A stretch of DNA of 64,000 nt. Source: Oscarella lobularis (Eukaryota; Porifera; Homoscleromorpha; Homosclerophorida; Oscarellidae). Below are positions 1 through 11,124 of this stretch, in pieces. The translations under genes and the position numbers were made by a program. The notes under the pieces were generated by a model. The model made no database searches. It was given only the letters and a program-made list of their open reading frames with translations, and was not told the origin of the DNA. Where the stretch lies: the NCBI RefSeq assembly GCF_947507565.1, contig NC_089184.1:1302001-1366000 (forward strand), written 5' to 3'. Within the stretch, counting starts at the first letter, position 1. Each line of letters opens with the position of its first letter.

Positions 1-345
1 ATTCCGTCAGGCGTCGTTCGTACTCCTCCGGCAGGCGAAATATATATTCCGTCAGGCGTCGTTCGTACTCCTCCGGCAGGCGAAATATATATTCCGTCAG
101 GCTGTGTTCGTACTCTTCCGGCAAGCGGTATATATATTCCGTCAGACGTTGTTCGTACTCCTCCAGCAGGCGGTATATATATTTCGTCCGGCGGTGTTCG
201 TACTCTTCCGGCAGGCGGTATATATATTTCGTCAGGCGTTGTTTGTACTCTTCCGGCAGGCGGTATATATATTGCGTCAGGCGGCGTTCGTACTCCACCG
301 GTATATATATTCCGTTAGGCGTTGGTCGTACTCCGCCGGTAGGGC
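1..345. repeat. 45-bp minisatellite (about 7.5 units, continues left of window)
   Basis: The first 345 bases repeat with a period of about 45 bp; the start of the unit (attccgtcag) recurs at 1, 46, 91 and so on. Each unit contains a run of alternating t and a. Later units diverge and one is shortened near 290-310. The array is open at the window edge, so its true size is unknown. A frame open through the units (104-412) is a by-product of the period being a multiple of three and is not called as a gene. The stretch from 346 to 648 shows nothing I can identify. Confidence 0.9.
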
Positions 346-648
346 TCCACATGACTCTGCACGTGCATCGTATTTGCCATTTGGATTAGGATTTCAACGC
401 CTAATTAAGTAAACGCATTTCGTCTTCGGTAGCTAAACCAGGCAGTACAGCTAAGCGTGTACGTGTAGTACTTTTCATGATAGTTGAAAATAAGCGCCTC
501 GATTATTGGCTGTACACAGGCACCAAACTGTAAGCTTTGGTGGTGGAGCAGATTAACTGCTTAGAGACAGATAGATGTACATTGACACAGAAGAAAGATA
601 ATCTATAACGGAACATCGAAGTTTCCTAGTACTCAAGAAAATGTTCAA

Positions 649-1404
649 TCAAACAAATTTAACAGTTTCTTTGCCAATGGTGCGTCCAAGGTAGAACGCA
701 AAGACGATTCCTATAATCTGAATGCAGCCCATCGCTGTCACGCCTATGCCTATAGGAATGATGTTCTTCGTCACCATATCCTTCACGGCTTCGTAGCAGC
801 CTTCTCTGAGAGCAGCAGTAGAGGCATTGCAACTCCGATCTCGATCATCAAAGCCGCAGCAAGACGACGGATAAGAACTAAAGGTCTTATTCGCGGCAAG
901 CGATGAAGTGATCCAATCCCTGGATCCATTTGTGCCACAGCAGTCGAACTTGAGTTGCACGGTGTCCCATCCTTTTGTAACAGGATCTTTACTTCCTTCG
1001 GGTTCCTCAAAGACGTACGTTTCCTGCGACTCAAAAAATGCCTTTTTCAAGTCGTCTTCCACGTCATGACGCTTGGCATAGAGGACAGCACCTCCGGCGA
1101 TCTCCAGCAAGAGAGTGATAGTCAGAAGAACGCCGAAGACGTAGAGGCACCACTTGTTTTCCATGCAAGCCCCGCAGCAACCGAGAAATCCTAGAACGGT
1201 GATGATCGAACCTACGGCAATGAGAATAATCGGTGCGCTGAGCCACGAAACGCCCGCCAGATCGTCCAGGAAGTCGCCGAAGCTGACGTAAAGCCAGATG
1301 CCCAGTCCGAGGATGACTAGACCGCCGGCCCAGAAGATGAAGTTGAAAACGAAGTGCATCCACTTGATAACGTTGGCGCAACTGCATCCCTCTAGAACGG
1401 CCAT
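649..1404 (-). CDS. Tetraspanin (copy 1)
   Basis: Single-exon tetraspanin of 251 residues, a four-pass membrane scaffold that organises partner proteins in plasma or endosomal membranes. After a short N-terminus come TM1, a small loop, two closely spaced hydrophobic segments (TM2/TM3), a large extracellular loop and TM4. The loop has the family CCG motif (FDCCGT), a second CCGF and a later single Cys (EGCYEAV), giving the usual disulfide set, plus N-glycosylation sequons. The start at 1404 was chosen because it lines up with the start of its neighbour; in-frame sequence upstream looks like a 5' leader with a possible splice acceptor just before the ATG. It is followed on the same strand by a close paralogue, a tandem duplicate. 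Confidence 0.93.
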   Translation of the reverse strand: MAVLEGCSCANVIKWMHFVFNFIFWAGGLVILGLGIWLYVSFGDFLDDLAGVSWLSAPIILIAVGSIITVLGFLGCCGACMENKWCLYVFGVLLTITLLLEIAGGAVLYAKRHDVEDDLKKAFFESQETYVFEEPEGSKDPVTKGWDTVQLKFDCCGTNGSRDWITSSLAANKTFSSYPSSCCGFDDRDRSCNASTAALREGCYEAVKDMVTKNIIPIGIGVTAMGCIQIIGIVFAFYLGRTIGKETVKFV

Positions 1405-1594
1405 TGTGTTACCTGAAACGGAGAGTGGCGTCACACGCTGGTATCACGAGAGAACATCACGTGCTGATCTTTTTGGAGAAACAACATGGAGACACAATCT
1501 AAAAAAAAACAAGCGAAGACACGTTACAAAAGTTTTCCCCTAACAAAGCTACATCTAAAAGTCGTTCGGGGCAGCCAATTAGTACGCACGCCAT

Positions 1595-2311
1595 CTAGAC
1601 GACCTCGCTCTTGTTGCCGCATATCGTGCAGGCGAGATGGAAGGCAAATGCAATACCGATGAGCTGTATGATACCGAGCACGAGAACGGCGATTCCCACG
1701 GGAATGATGTTGTCTTCGATCTTTTGTTTGATCACAGTGTGGCAGCCTCCCCGCGTACGAGCGGAGATGGCCGTGCAAACTGTAGGGTCCCCGTCACAAC
1801 AAGAGATAGGAAGGTTTGCAGCAGAGAATGAGTCAATATCGTACCAGTCGGTATAATTGTTGGTTCCACAGCAGGTGAAATCCTTCTGAACCCGATCCCA
1901 CGCCTCCTTCACGATGGTGTCGGTGTTGTAGCTCTCCTGAGTCGTTTCCAGGTCGTCAACCAATGTATCGTCGAGGTCGCCACGTTTTGCGTATCCGACA
2001 GCGCCGGCGGTGATTTCGAGAGCGAGAACGATGCAAAGTAGGCTACCGAAAGCGTAGAGGCAGCGGGCGTTTTCCATGACGGCGCCGCAGCAGCCGAGGA
2101 AGCCGAGTACGGCGATGATCGAACCGACGGTGATCAGAATGATGGGCGCGCTGAGCCACGAGACGCCGATGATGTCCGAGAGAAAGTTGCCGAATTCGAC
2201 GTAGAGCCAAATTCCCAAGCCCAAGATGGCGCAGCCAACCAGCCAGAAGATGGTATTGAAGATGAAGTGAAGCCACTTGATCACTTTAGCGCAGCCTTCG
2301 AGGTCTCCCAT
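1595..2311 (-). CDS. Tetraspanin (copy 2)
   Basis: Single-exon tetraspanin of 238 residues, clearly paralogous to the gene just downstream: both share the segment around VSWLSAPIILI and the GFLGCCGA motif before TM3. The large loop carries FTCCGT, SCCDG and a later Cys (GGCHTV). The ATG at 2311 gives an N-terminus (MGDLEGCAKVIKWLHF) that aligns with copy 1; a longer in-frame start at 2383 would add 24 residues with no family counterpart. Function by family is membrane microdomain organisation; the specific partners cannot be told from sequence. Confidence 0.93.
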   Translation of the reverse strand: MGDLEGCAKVIKWLHFIFNTIFWLVGCAILGLGIWLYVEFGNFLSDIIGVSWLSAPIILITVGSIIAVLGFLGCCGAVMENARCLYAFGSLLCIVLALEITAGAVGYAKRGDLDDTLVDDLETTQESYNTDTIVKEAWDRVQKDFTCCGTNNYTDWYDIDSFSAANLPISCCDGDPTVCTAISARTRGGCHTVIKQKIEDNIIPVGIAVLVLGIIQLIGIAFAFHLACTICGNKSEVV

Positions 2312-2511
2312 TGCCGCAAGAACGCTTCTTTTTCGAGACGGGGGCGAAGAAGGGGCGAAGGTGAAAGGAATGCGATGACGCACCTACGAATGATCACACC
2401 CAGTTCTCATGCGTGAACACGTGACTTGTTTCCTTGGACATCGGAAATGCTTTGGCGAATGTGCGGTGGCATAACAAGATGCTTGATTAATATCAAGAAA
2501 CCCCGCACACA

Positions 2512-4774
2512 ATGGACGGGATGCATGCATTGTCCGTCTTCCTCTCGATCGCCACTCTCGTGAGCTCCAAAGATACAAGACCCAACATCGTATTGATTCT
2601 CACCGACGATCAAGACTACACTCTCGGCTCACTTGAAGCCATGCCAAAAACAATGAAAATTTTCAGAGAGAACGGCGTTCAATTCACGAACGCCTTTGTA
2701 ACGACGCCAATGTGTTGCCCGTCGAGAGCGTCGATCCTAACCGGTCAATACGCTCACAATCATGGATCACCTTCAAACATAGTCGCAGAGTGCTACTCGT
2801 CTGCTTGGATATCCGGTCCGGAGAAAAAAACGATGGGAACCCACCTACAGGAAGCCGGATACAAGACCAGTAGGTAGCAAGTGTCCTTGTGCAGTGAGGT
2901 CAATAATTGTATCTCCTAAAGTATATATTGGCAAGTATTTGAACCAGTATCGTGGCAAAGAGATTCCACCGGGATGGGATGTTTGGGAAGCTCTCTCTTC
3001 AAATTCCAAGTTCTACAACTACACGGTAGTACATCACAGTCCCGGACAACATAATAAGATAATATGGAGAAGATACGGAGATGGAAAAAATGACTATTAT
3101 CCTGACGTCATGGCCAAGAGTGCTTTCAACTATCTGGAGAATGATCTGAGAAAGGAAGAGCGGCAGCCAGTTTTTCTCGTGCTCAGCTATCCAGGACCTC
3201 ACGGGCCCGAAGACAGCGCTCCAAAATACAGGGGTTCCTTTCCTTATGCAAAAGCTCCGAGGTAAATGGTCACTCTCTCTTTAATTGGGCCCTGGGGCAA
3301 GGGCAACCGTTCTTATCAATTGTTCCTATAGGACGCCCTCCTACAATGTGACGTCGAAAGATAAACATTGGGGAAGTGGAACAAATTTGAACGAAACTCA
3401 CAGTCGCTACATCGACATGTTGCACAGAAAGCGTCTGCAGACTCTTCTCACCGTTGATGATCACGTAGACGAATTGTACGTACGACTCTCAGCAATGAAT
3501 CTTATCGGCGAAACGTACATATTTTACTTCTCTGATCATGGCTATCATTTGGGTCAGTGGGCCATTCCTAAAGGAAAAGGCTATCCATATGAAGACGACG
3601 TGAGAGTTCCGTTTCTGGCGCTGGGCCCAAGATTTCCGAACGGAGCCAAGTCAGCTTTGCACAATGTATATTACGTATCTAAAAATTCATTCTAGCGTTA
3701 GCGGTATTGCCCTGAATATCGACTTGACACCGACGTTTTTGGATATTGCTGGAGTGACCGTACCTAGTTATATGGACGGAACATCTCTTCTCACACTCTT
3801 CCCTCAGACTAAGAAGTACGCAAAGCTCACGTCTGAGATATGAGATGCTAATTTTGATTTTTCGTAGGTCTGAAGTGAAATGGAGGACCAGCTTTATGAT
3901 TGAACGCTATAAAAGAAAACAAAACCCCGAAAGCAGTATTGACAAACTGGATAAGATGCCGCCTGCGACGGAGGCCCCTAAGAGCGACGAGACTATTATG
4001 AACAAGATTCCCACGTCTTCGCCAAACGATAGCGAGCTGCCTGTTGAGTGCCTGAGGCAAGAGGGAAAATTTCAAGACGCAAGAGCGCTAGCAAAAAGAG
4101 AATATGATCGCTATGTGGGCGAAAACAACTGCCTGACGTCAGAAGAGGAAGCCAATTGTAAGAAGAGAAAAAACAAAAGCCCCGCCTGTGATCGAAAAAA
4201 GTGTCGTCCACTGGAGATACCGAGCATCGATCAGTACGTGTCGGAAGACTGCAGAGAAAAGATCAAGAGATCGCCGTGCTCTCAAGAGTCAAAAATTTGC
4301 AAGGTCTTTGACCGCGATGATTGGAAGACAGCTCCAAGATGGAATGGTAATATTCGATGAGCGATAGGTACCTTGGTTTTTTTATCTTCTTTGCAGAAAG
4401 CGCCTTTTGCTACTGCTACGGCTCCATCAGTGAATCCTACTGGTGCGAAAGAAGAATAGAAGACAATAGGAATTACCTCTATTGCGTCTTCTCTTCGCCG
4501 TTCGAGGAATTCTACAACCTTGACAAGGACCCATATCAGGTGATCGACGACTCTAGAGTACAACCGTTCGTCGTTACTAATATTTTTCCTTTTGGGGGCG
4601 CAACAGCTTACCAATCTAGCGTACAAAGGAGAAAGCGGCGTAGATAGACTAGGCAGTGAAAACAGAATTATACTGCAAAATCGTCTAAAAAGGCTCTTCA
4701 AATGCAGAGGAGCTGCGTCGTGCATGAAGGCAAGCGAGAGCGAATCCGACGACGTCCAAATCGCATCAAATTAG
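2512..4774 (+). CDS. SULF: Extracellular heparan 6-O-endosulfatase (SULF family)
   Basis: Seven exons can be joined in frame with GT-AG introns of 46-70 nt: 2512-2869, 2922-3261, 3332-3649, 3696-3815, 3868-4346, 4397-4539, 4607-4774, giving about 641 residues. A signal-like N-terminus precedes NIVLILTDDQD, and the sulfatase site reads MCCPSRASILTG, where the first Cys of CPSR is the one converted to formylglycine in this family. HGPEDSAP, NIDL and a C-terminal Cys-rich segment (CYCYG, then CRGAASC at the very end) are SULF-specific rather than lysosomal. Family role: removal of 6-O-sulfate from heparan sulfate outside the cell, tuning Wnt, FGF and other ligands. The charged hydrophilic middle region is about 140 residues, shorter than the roughly 300 of vertebrate SULFs. 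Convergent with SMG5. Confidence 0.92.
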
Positions 4775-4841
4775 ACCGTTCTCCTAAACGCAATAGCGTA
4801 TTGAGCTCGTAACACGCGCATTCTACAATCTACATCAAACG

Positions 4842-7800
4842 CTATTGTTTCCATTTGGAATAAAAATTAGTGATCTCTTCAGCGGTTAGTCCGTGTTTGT
4901 TCGCAATGGCTAGGCCCGTGTTTGTTGGACGAGTTCCCGTGTCCGGCTGCTGCTGCTGCTCCTCTTTGTCGCCCTTCGCCACGACGGTCGCCGCGTGCGT
5001 CTTGCTGTACAACAACGTCACCAGGCCCGATCCCAATTGACTGTCGAAATAGCGAGCGCAATCGACGACTCGATTGAAACGCCTATATATATGACACTCG
5101 TCCCAAATGCCTTTTCGTTCTGAAAAGAGAGGTTACCAGGCTGCCATGTCCTTTTGCTTGTAGCGAGAAGGGTCCGACTTCAAATCCGCACTTTCTTCCT
5201 TTTTCTGCGCTCTAAGCCATCTAGGGAAACGGTCCGATTTCTTATATTTTCGCGATATTTTGCGAGCGACGAACTTGTTTTCGGCTTTCATCTGCTGTTC
5301 GAGAAACTTGATAGCCTCGCGTGCCGAATGATTTTCTTTGCCTTTTTTCAAGGCATCCAAAGCGTCAATTACTGTTCAGACTACTTAGTGAAAATAGACT
5401 GACTTATTTTTCGTCTCTGCTTCACCGTGAAGTGGAATGATCACAATGAACTTTTCACTCTTCAGCAGCTGACGCACGATCTTGAGATGAGCGCAGAGAC
5501 ACTGAGCATCGACGACGAGAACGGGCGAAGCGGTGAGCTTCGCACTAGCAAGGCTCTGCTCGAGTTCAGCCACGTCGCTCTAGAATGTATAAAGTCTGGA
5601 TTATTCGTCGCTAGGGGGAGAAGAAGACCGACCTTCAGCTTTTGCTCAGCTAAAGCTTTCATAAGCTTAGCGCGCCTATTCTTATCCGATTCTTCGATTT
5701 GCTTAGTTTTATCCGCCAAGGCATTCGCCTCTTGTTGTGCCATGTGCGAAGGCCCAACAAAACGACATGATCTTTCATCCAGACAAAAATCAGCTACAGT
5801 CTACAAGAACAAGTTTTTAGTCGGGAAAAAAGATTAGGCCTTCCATTTAATATATAGGCAATAAGAATTAAAGATTGGGCCCTCAATTTAATATTTAGGC
5901 CCCAAGAATTAAAGGTTAGGCCCATAATAAATTACAGTGAATTAAAAAGAAACTGGCCAACTCTTCTCTCGTGTAAGAAATTACAATGAAATTACAAGGG
6001 ACTGGCACACTGGTCTCTCCTGTAATAAATTACATTAAAATTGCAAGGGACTGGCCAACGGTTCTCTCCTGTAATAAATAACAGTGAAATTACAAAGGAC
6101 TGGCCAACTGTTCTCTCTTAAAATGAAATACATAAAAATTACAAGGGACTGGCCAACTGTTCTTTCCTGTAATAAATTACATTAAAATTACAAGAGACTG
6201 ATCAACTCTTCTCTCCTGTAATAAATTACAGTGAAATTACAAGGGACTGGCCAATTCTTCTGTAATAAATTACATAAAATTTACAAGGGACTGACCAACT
6301 GTTCTCTCCTGTAATAAATTAAAGAAAAATTACAAGGGACTGGCCAACTGTTCTCTCCTGTACTAAATTACAGAAAAATTAAAAGGGACTGGCCAACTGT
6401 TCTCTCCTGTAATAAATTACAGTGAAATTACAAGGGACATGCCAACTGTTCTCTCCTGTAATAAATTACAGAAAAATTACAAGGGACTGGCCACTGTTCT
6501 CTCCTGTAATAAATTACAGAAAAATTATATGGGACTGGCCAACTGTTTTCTCCTGTAATAAATTACAGAAAAATTACAAGGGACTGGCCAACTGTTCTCT
6601 AGTGTAATAAATTACAGTGAAATTACAAGGGACATGCCAACTGTTCTCTCCTGTAATAAATTACAGAAAAATTACAAGGGACATGCCAACTGTTCTCTCC
6701 TGTAATAAATTACAGAAAAATTACAAGGGACTGGCCAACTGTTCTCTCCTGTAATAAATTACAGAAAAATTACAAGGAACATGCCAACTGTTCTCTAGTG
6801 TAATAAATTACAGAAAAATTACAAGGGACTGCCAACTGTTATTTCCTGTATAAATTACAGAAAAATTACAAGGGACATGCCAACTGTTCTCTCCTGTAAT
6901 AAATTACAGAAAAATTACAAGGGACAGGTCAACTGTTCTCTAGTGTAATAAATTACAGAAAAATTACAAGGGACATGCCAACTGTTCTCTCCTGTAATAA
7001 ATTACAGAAAAATTACAAGGGACTGCCAACTGTTATTTCCTGTATAAATTACAGAAAAATTACAAGGGACATGCCAACTGTTCTCTCCTGTAATAAATTA
7101 CAGAAAAATTACAAGGGACAGGCCAACTGTTCTCTAGTGTAATAAATTACAGTTAAATTACAAGGGACTGGCCAACTCTTCTCTCCTGTAATAAATTACA
7201 GTGAAATTACAAGAGACTGGCCAACTCTTCTCTCTCCTTTGGACGTTCGAACCCGTTTGAACGTTCGAACCCCTTTGCCGAAACAAAATGCGCAAAGTGT
7301 TGAGAACGAAGGAGTACAGTCTACAAGTTTTAGGCATTCTAAGGTAGTTCCCCGCTGGAGCCCAGGTGTATAACACTCCTAAACAGTACTGTACTTCACC
7401 TTTGCCTTGGCAACAAAGTAACCAAAATTCAAAATGACCTTCAGTCTTAGAAGACCCTGGGAGGCAAAAACCTGACGACTTGTAAGTAGAACTTGTGTCG
7501 TTGCTTACTTGTTCTCCCTGAGTCAAGACGTCCTCGCGAGTCTTAACTAAATCCATGTCATCTAGCGAACGAGCGAGAGGTGGAAAACCCAAAAATTCAA
7601 AATCCTCTGGAAGAGGATAAAACTGCTTCCACGTCTCAGCGACGGCCTCCTCGTTGCGCTCATCAGAAGGAAGCCCTAGATCCGTATATACTTATACTCC
7701 TGCTAGTTCTAACGACGATAGGGGTGCCCAATGCGTTGCTTGGATCCTTCCTGACTCACCGGCTCGAACGAGACTGTCGTCTCTTGGCAGTACATTGAGG

Positions 7801-10065
7801 AGATCTGCTAATCGAGACCAGAAAGCCGAAGAGCTCTAGACGTGAAGAAATACAGAGTGTTAGTGTCCGATTAGCGTTCATTCTACTCACCTGAGTGCAC
7901 GACGTTGCAATGGCGGGATGAATTCTGAGCCAATCGCAAACAATCTTAACGACCGGTAAGAGCTCGTACTCGCACAGCCAACGCAGAAACGCGGCGCATT
8001 CCAGTTCCTCTTCCTCCTGCTCTTCTTCATCGTCGTCTTCTGAAGACGAATCCGATAACGGGTCATCCACAGTCGTTTCCTTCGTTGCCGGCATGCCGGG
8101 AAACCGAATTGCTAAAGGGCGTTTAATGGAAGCTTCGGCTTCCTTATTCAAAACAGAAGACGTTTTCTTCTCGGACGTTTTCTTCTCGGACGTTTCGTCG
8201 ATCTCTAAATCGCTGTAGTCCGTCGAGAGACAATCGCTATCGAAATCAGCCGGCCCTTCGCTCAGGTCACTATCGCTGGAGGCCACTTCGTTATTCGCTT
8301 GACTTTGCTCCCCCGATTTGTCGTCGCGCTCGTCTTCATCCTCTTCCTCGTTTCCCAGACGACGTCGGCGCCGACGAGGACGCTTCGCGACACGACGGCG
8401 CGAAGACGAAGACGCTTTCGGATCCTCGCTCTTCTTGCGGTCTTCAAAGGGAAGAACGAGGTTAGACGACGAACGTTGAGCTCTTCCGTCCTTTGTTCTT
8501 CTCTTCCACTGGTCAATCGACTGGACGCAGTGTTGAAGCAGCTGACTAAATAGCGAGAGTGCAAACGCAATCGTAGAAGGAGTAAGAAAAGAGCCTAAAC
8601 AAATACGCTCATTCAAACGCTGCTCTCTTTTTTCTAGTCTCGCCTTGAAGTCGAAGTTTATACGAAGCGAGCATTGCCATGCCAGCTATTTTCAGGACGA
8701 GCGAGCCGGGGAAAAAGCGACTGACGCCGTCCTCTTTTCCCGGGCTATCGTCGTCTTCGCTGTGCAGCTTGAAGGCAAGACATTCGATGAAGTCGTGAAG
8801 GAGCTTTTCGTTCAAAATCGTTAGATGCTGTTGGTGAGCGACTCTGGAAAGAAATTTCGCGCCGGAGTAAGCCTAAGAAAAGTTGAACTCACTGGCAAGG
8901 CGGATGAAGCAGTCGTTGGAGATCGAGAAAACAAATGAGAAATTTTTTGAAAACGACGTCTCTGATGAAACAAAACACGCCTTCAGCAGATAAATAGATT
9001 GCAAATTGATCGACAAACCGTATCTCTTTTTCTTTCGCGCCACCCCTATACGTCTGTTCAAGACGTTCGACAGATTGGGCGCAGTAGTCCCAAATTCGCT
9101 TGAGATTCTGCTCTGCACCAGGAAATGGCTGATGAGACGCCAAGCTTAGATAGAAACCACACTGAGAATAGCTATGATCGATCGAGAAAACGCTCTCCTC
9201 ACCACATCAAATAATGATAGGCAGCATCGCATTTCTCGTTACGAGATCCACTGAGAAGAGCCAATTGATTATGAGGCAGACCTGAATCGAAGGGTAAGCG
9301 AGCTTATTCCCCCAGCATCCCGCGATACAGAACCATTAGCCGGATCGAGACACATCGCTTGTTTGTAATAGATAGTCGCCAGTTGAGTGGATCCACCATA
9401 GAAGTCCAAGTAATAGCGCGCTTATAGAGAGGAAATAGAAACAGAAGACAAACCCCTACGCGAGCGTTTACCTAAATCTCCAAGATAAATGAGACTACGG
9501 TGGCAGACAGAGAGAGCCCAGTCTCGCGTGTCTTCGTCTGTCGTCGCATTTCCTTGAGCTTCAGGCAAACGAATCCACGACGCTGCGACGCCCAACTGCT
9601 GCTGCAGATTGAGACCGAATTGCTTTTGGAGACGATTGATGAGATGTCGATAGAAGCCAGCAGCCAAACCGAGATGATTTTTCAAGTGCGATGACAGTCG
9701 ACTGCCTTCGACAAATTCCTTCTCGAAACTTTTCAATTTTGACTCTATCCCCCCCGAAGTGGTCTTTCACCTTCTTGCGTTGTTTGCACGCGTGTATGAC
9801 GTCGTAGAAAACTCTTTTCCAGACGGTCTCCTCGATGCGCTCGCGACGGGGGCTCAGTAGGAACAGTTGCCGTTCTCCGTGAATTCGAATCCTTTAGAAG
9901 GCAATTCGTCTCATACCAAAAGCGCGCTTCACGAGTTTCTCGCCTCTTTCGGTGTTTCTGCGCCTCTTGGCCAAAGATGGACGAAAGTCCGAACGATTGC
10001 CGCGCCAACGCATCCAGCCTTTGCACAGCATCGTACATTGACCTGAATATGTCAATGAAACGCAC
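4842..10065 (-). CDS. SMG5: SMG5, nonsense-mediated decay factor
   Basis: Multi-exon gene read from about 10065 down to 4842. N-terminal 14-3-3-like/TPR part: VQRLDA, then LFLLSP, TVWKRVFYDV and GLAAGFYRHL with HRSLIYLGDLG, as in SMG5/EST1. A low-complexity acidic and Arg-rich middle (7756-8616) ends in VKIVCDWLRIHP. Next come SRLADLLNVLP, LPEDFEFLGFPPL and a helical stretch, MAQQEANALADKT. The C-terminal PIN-like domain has VVDAQCLCAHLKIVRQLL and FIVIIPLH, and the protein ends in ITNFYSKWKQ, like the SMG5 C-terminus. SMG5 works with SMG7 and PP2A on phospho-UPF1. The first intron reads best as GC-AG with 52 nt. The true ATG is uncertain: 10038 is the first in-frame ATG, and an earlier exon is possible. 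One intron (about 5830-7250) holds a large minisatellite. Confidence 0.9.
5930..7235. repeat. About 49-bp minisatellite with a palindromic core inside an SMG5 intron
   Basis: About 26 tandem units of roughly 48-49 bp, each containing gggactggccaactgttctc, then ctgtaataaattacag and an A-rich link. The second block is a 7-bp inverted repeat (ctgtaat / attacag) with a 2-nt spacer, so each unit can form a short hairpin. Units vary by small indels and by variants such as ggacatgcc for ggactggcc, and longer-range duplication of blocks of units is visible between about 6600 and 7100. The array lies wholly between SMG5 exons and is not coding. Confidence 0.95.
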
Positions 10066-10159
10066 GCCGCCTAAAAAGCGCGGATTTCATCACCTGTACG
10101 ATGCTTTGAGCTGTTTTTCGACGGACGCCATTGTTCTAAAGTGCGCTAGACGTCTGGAA

Positions 10160-10975
10160 ATGATGTTTACGATTTCTTCGACGTCATTTCTTCTGCAACC
10201 GGTATGGGATACGGTTCTGAAATACGAAAGCCACTTGGCATCTCCCTTGTTTGCTTTCCTGTGGGGAAGTAGCCTCTACGTGCTCTTCTGCCTTCCCTAT
10301 GTCGTATTCGACTTGGCAGGTCCGCGCTGGCCTCGCATTCATCGCTACAAAATTCAATCTTCCGTTCCAGTCGCGTGGGCCAACGTGAAGAAAGCCGCCT
10401 TCTACGCGCTCCGAAATAACGTCTGCTTCGTCTTGCCCATAGTCGCAGTTCAAATGCTTCTCTCGAAACCGATCCCTCTCCCGAAGAGTGCGCCTAGCGT
10501 GGCAGAAATGGCAATCCATTTGATTATTTGCCTAGTCGCTTTCGATACCGAGTATTTTCTCTGGCACTTGGCCCATCATCGAGTGCGATTCCTCTATAAG
10601 CACGTGCACGCTTTGCATCACGAAATTCGTTCGCCGTTCGTCTTCGCCACTCAATACGTTCATCCGTTCGAACTCTTTTGCACGTCGCTTTTTTCGATGA
10701 GCACGCCCCTGCTCCTCTCCGTTCATCCGCTCACGAATTGGATTTGGATGGCTTGCAGCGTTTTTATTAGCGTCGAAGATCATTGCGGTTACGATTTTCC
10801 GTTATCGTTGACGTGGTTGCTGCCGTTCGGTATTTACGGCGGGGCGCCGCATCATGACATGCATCACGAGAGGCCGACCACAAATTTTCAACCCTTTTTT
10901 ACCTGGTGGGATCGTCTGTTGGGCACTGTCACTCCTTCCGTCAGAACGCCTGAAAAACGGGAAAAAAACCTGTAG
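10160..10975 (+). CDS. Cholesterol 25-hydroxylase-like di-iron enzyme (copy 1)
   Basis: Intronless, about 271 residues from the ATG at 10160 (residue 62 of the longer open frame, chosen because it matches the start of the tandem paralogue). It is a membrane enzyme of the fatty-acid hydroxylase/sterol desaturase superfamily: several hydrophobic segments and the three His clusters that hold two irons, HLAHH, HALHH and HHDMHH. ATQYVHPFE and the spacing between clusters are closest to cholesterol 25-hydroxylase. Family chemistry: O2-dependent hydroxylation of a sterol or lipid side chain in the ER. The actual substrate cannot be read from sequence. It is divergent from SMG5 with almost no gap and is followed 149 bp later by its paralogue. 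Confidence 0.88.
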   Translation: MMFTISSTSFLLQPVWDTVLKYESHLASPLFAFLWGSSLYVLFCLPYVVFDLAGPRWPRIHRYKIQSSVPVAWANVKKAAFYALRNNVCFVLPIVAVQMLLSKPIPLPKSAPSVAEMAIHLIICLVAFDTEYFLWHLAHHRVRFLYKHVHALHHEIRSPFVFATQYVHPFELFCTSLFSMSTPLLLSVHPLTNWIWMACSVFISVEDHCGYDFPLSLTWLLPFGIYGGAPHHDMHHERPTTNFQPFFTWWDRLLGTVTPSVRTPEKREKNL

Positions 10976-11124
10976 CACTCGTTTGTCTTTTTTTGATCAC
11001 GTTGACGTATTTACCTGTATATTTTTAGACAATATCCGATATTTCCTTCTATGTATGGGCATGTATTGGGCATAGTGCATCATTCGAACTTCTAGTCGGC
11101 AGTCGGCCAGCATCTTCTTCACAT

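Noticed and set aside
104-412. 102-codon open frame at the window start
   Set aside because: Translation of the 45-bp minisatellite; period divisible by three keeps it open.
9870-9945. A 25-nt GT-AG intron in the SMG5 first exons
   Set aside because: It is in frame but keeps nine residues with no family counterpart; a 52-nt GC-AG intron ending at the same acceptor gives a gapless fit and the usual intron size.
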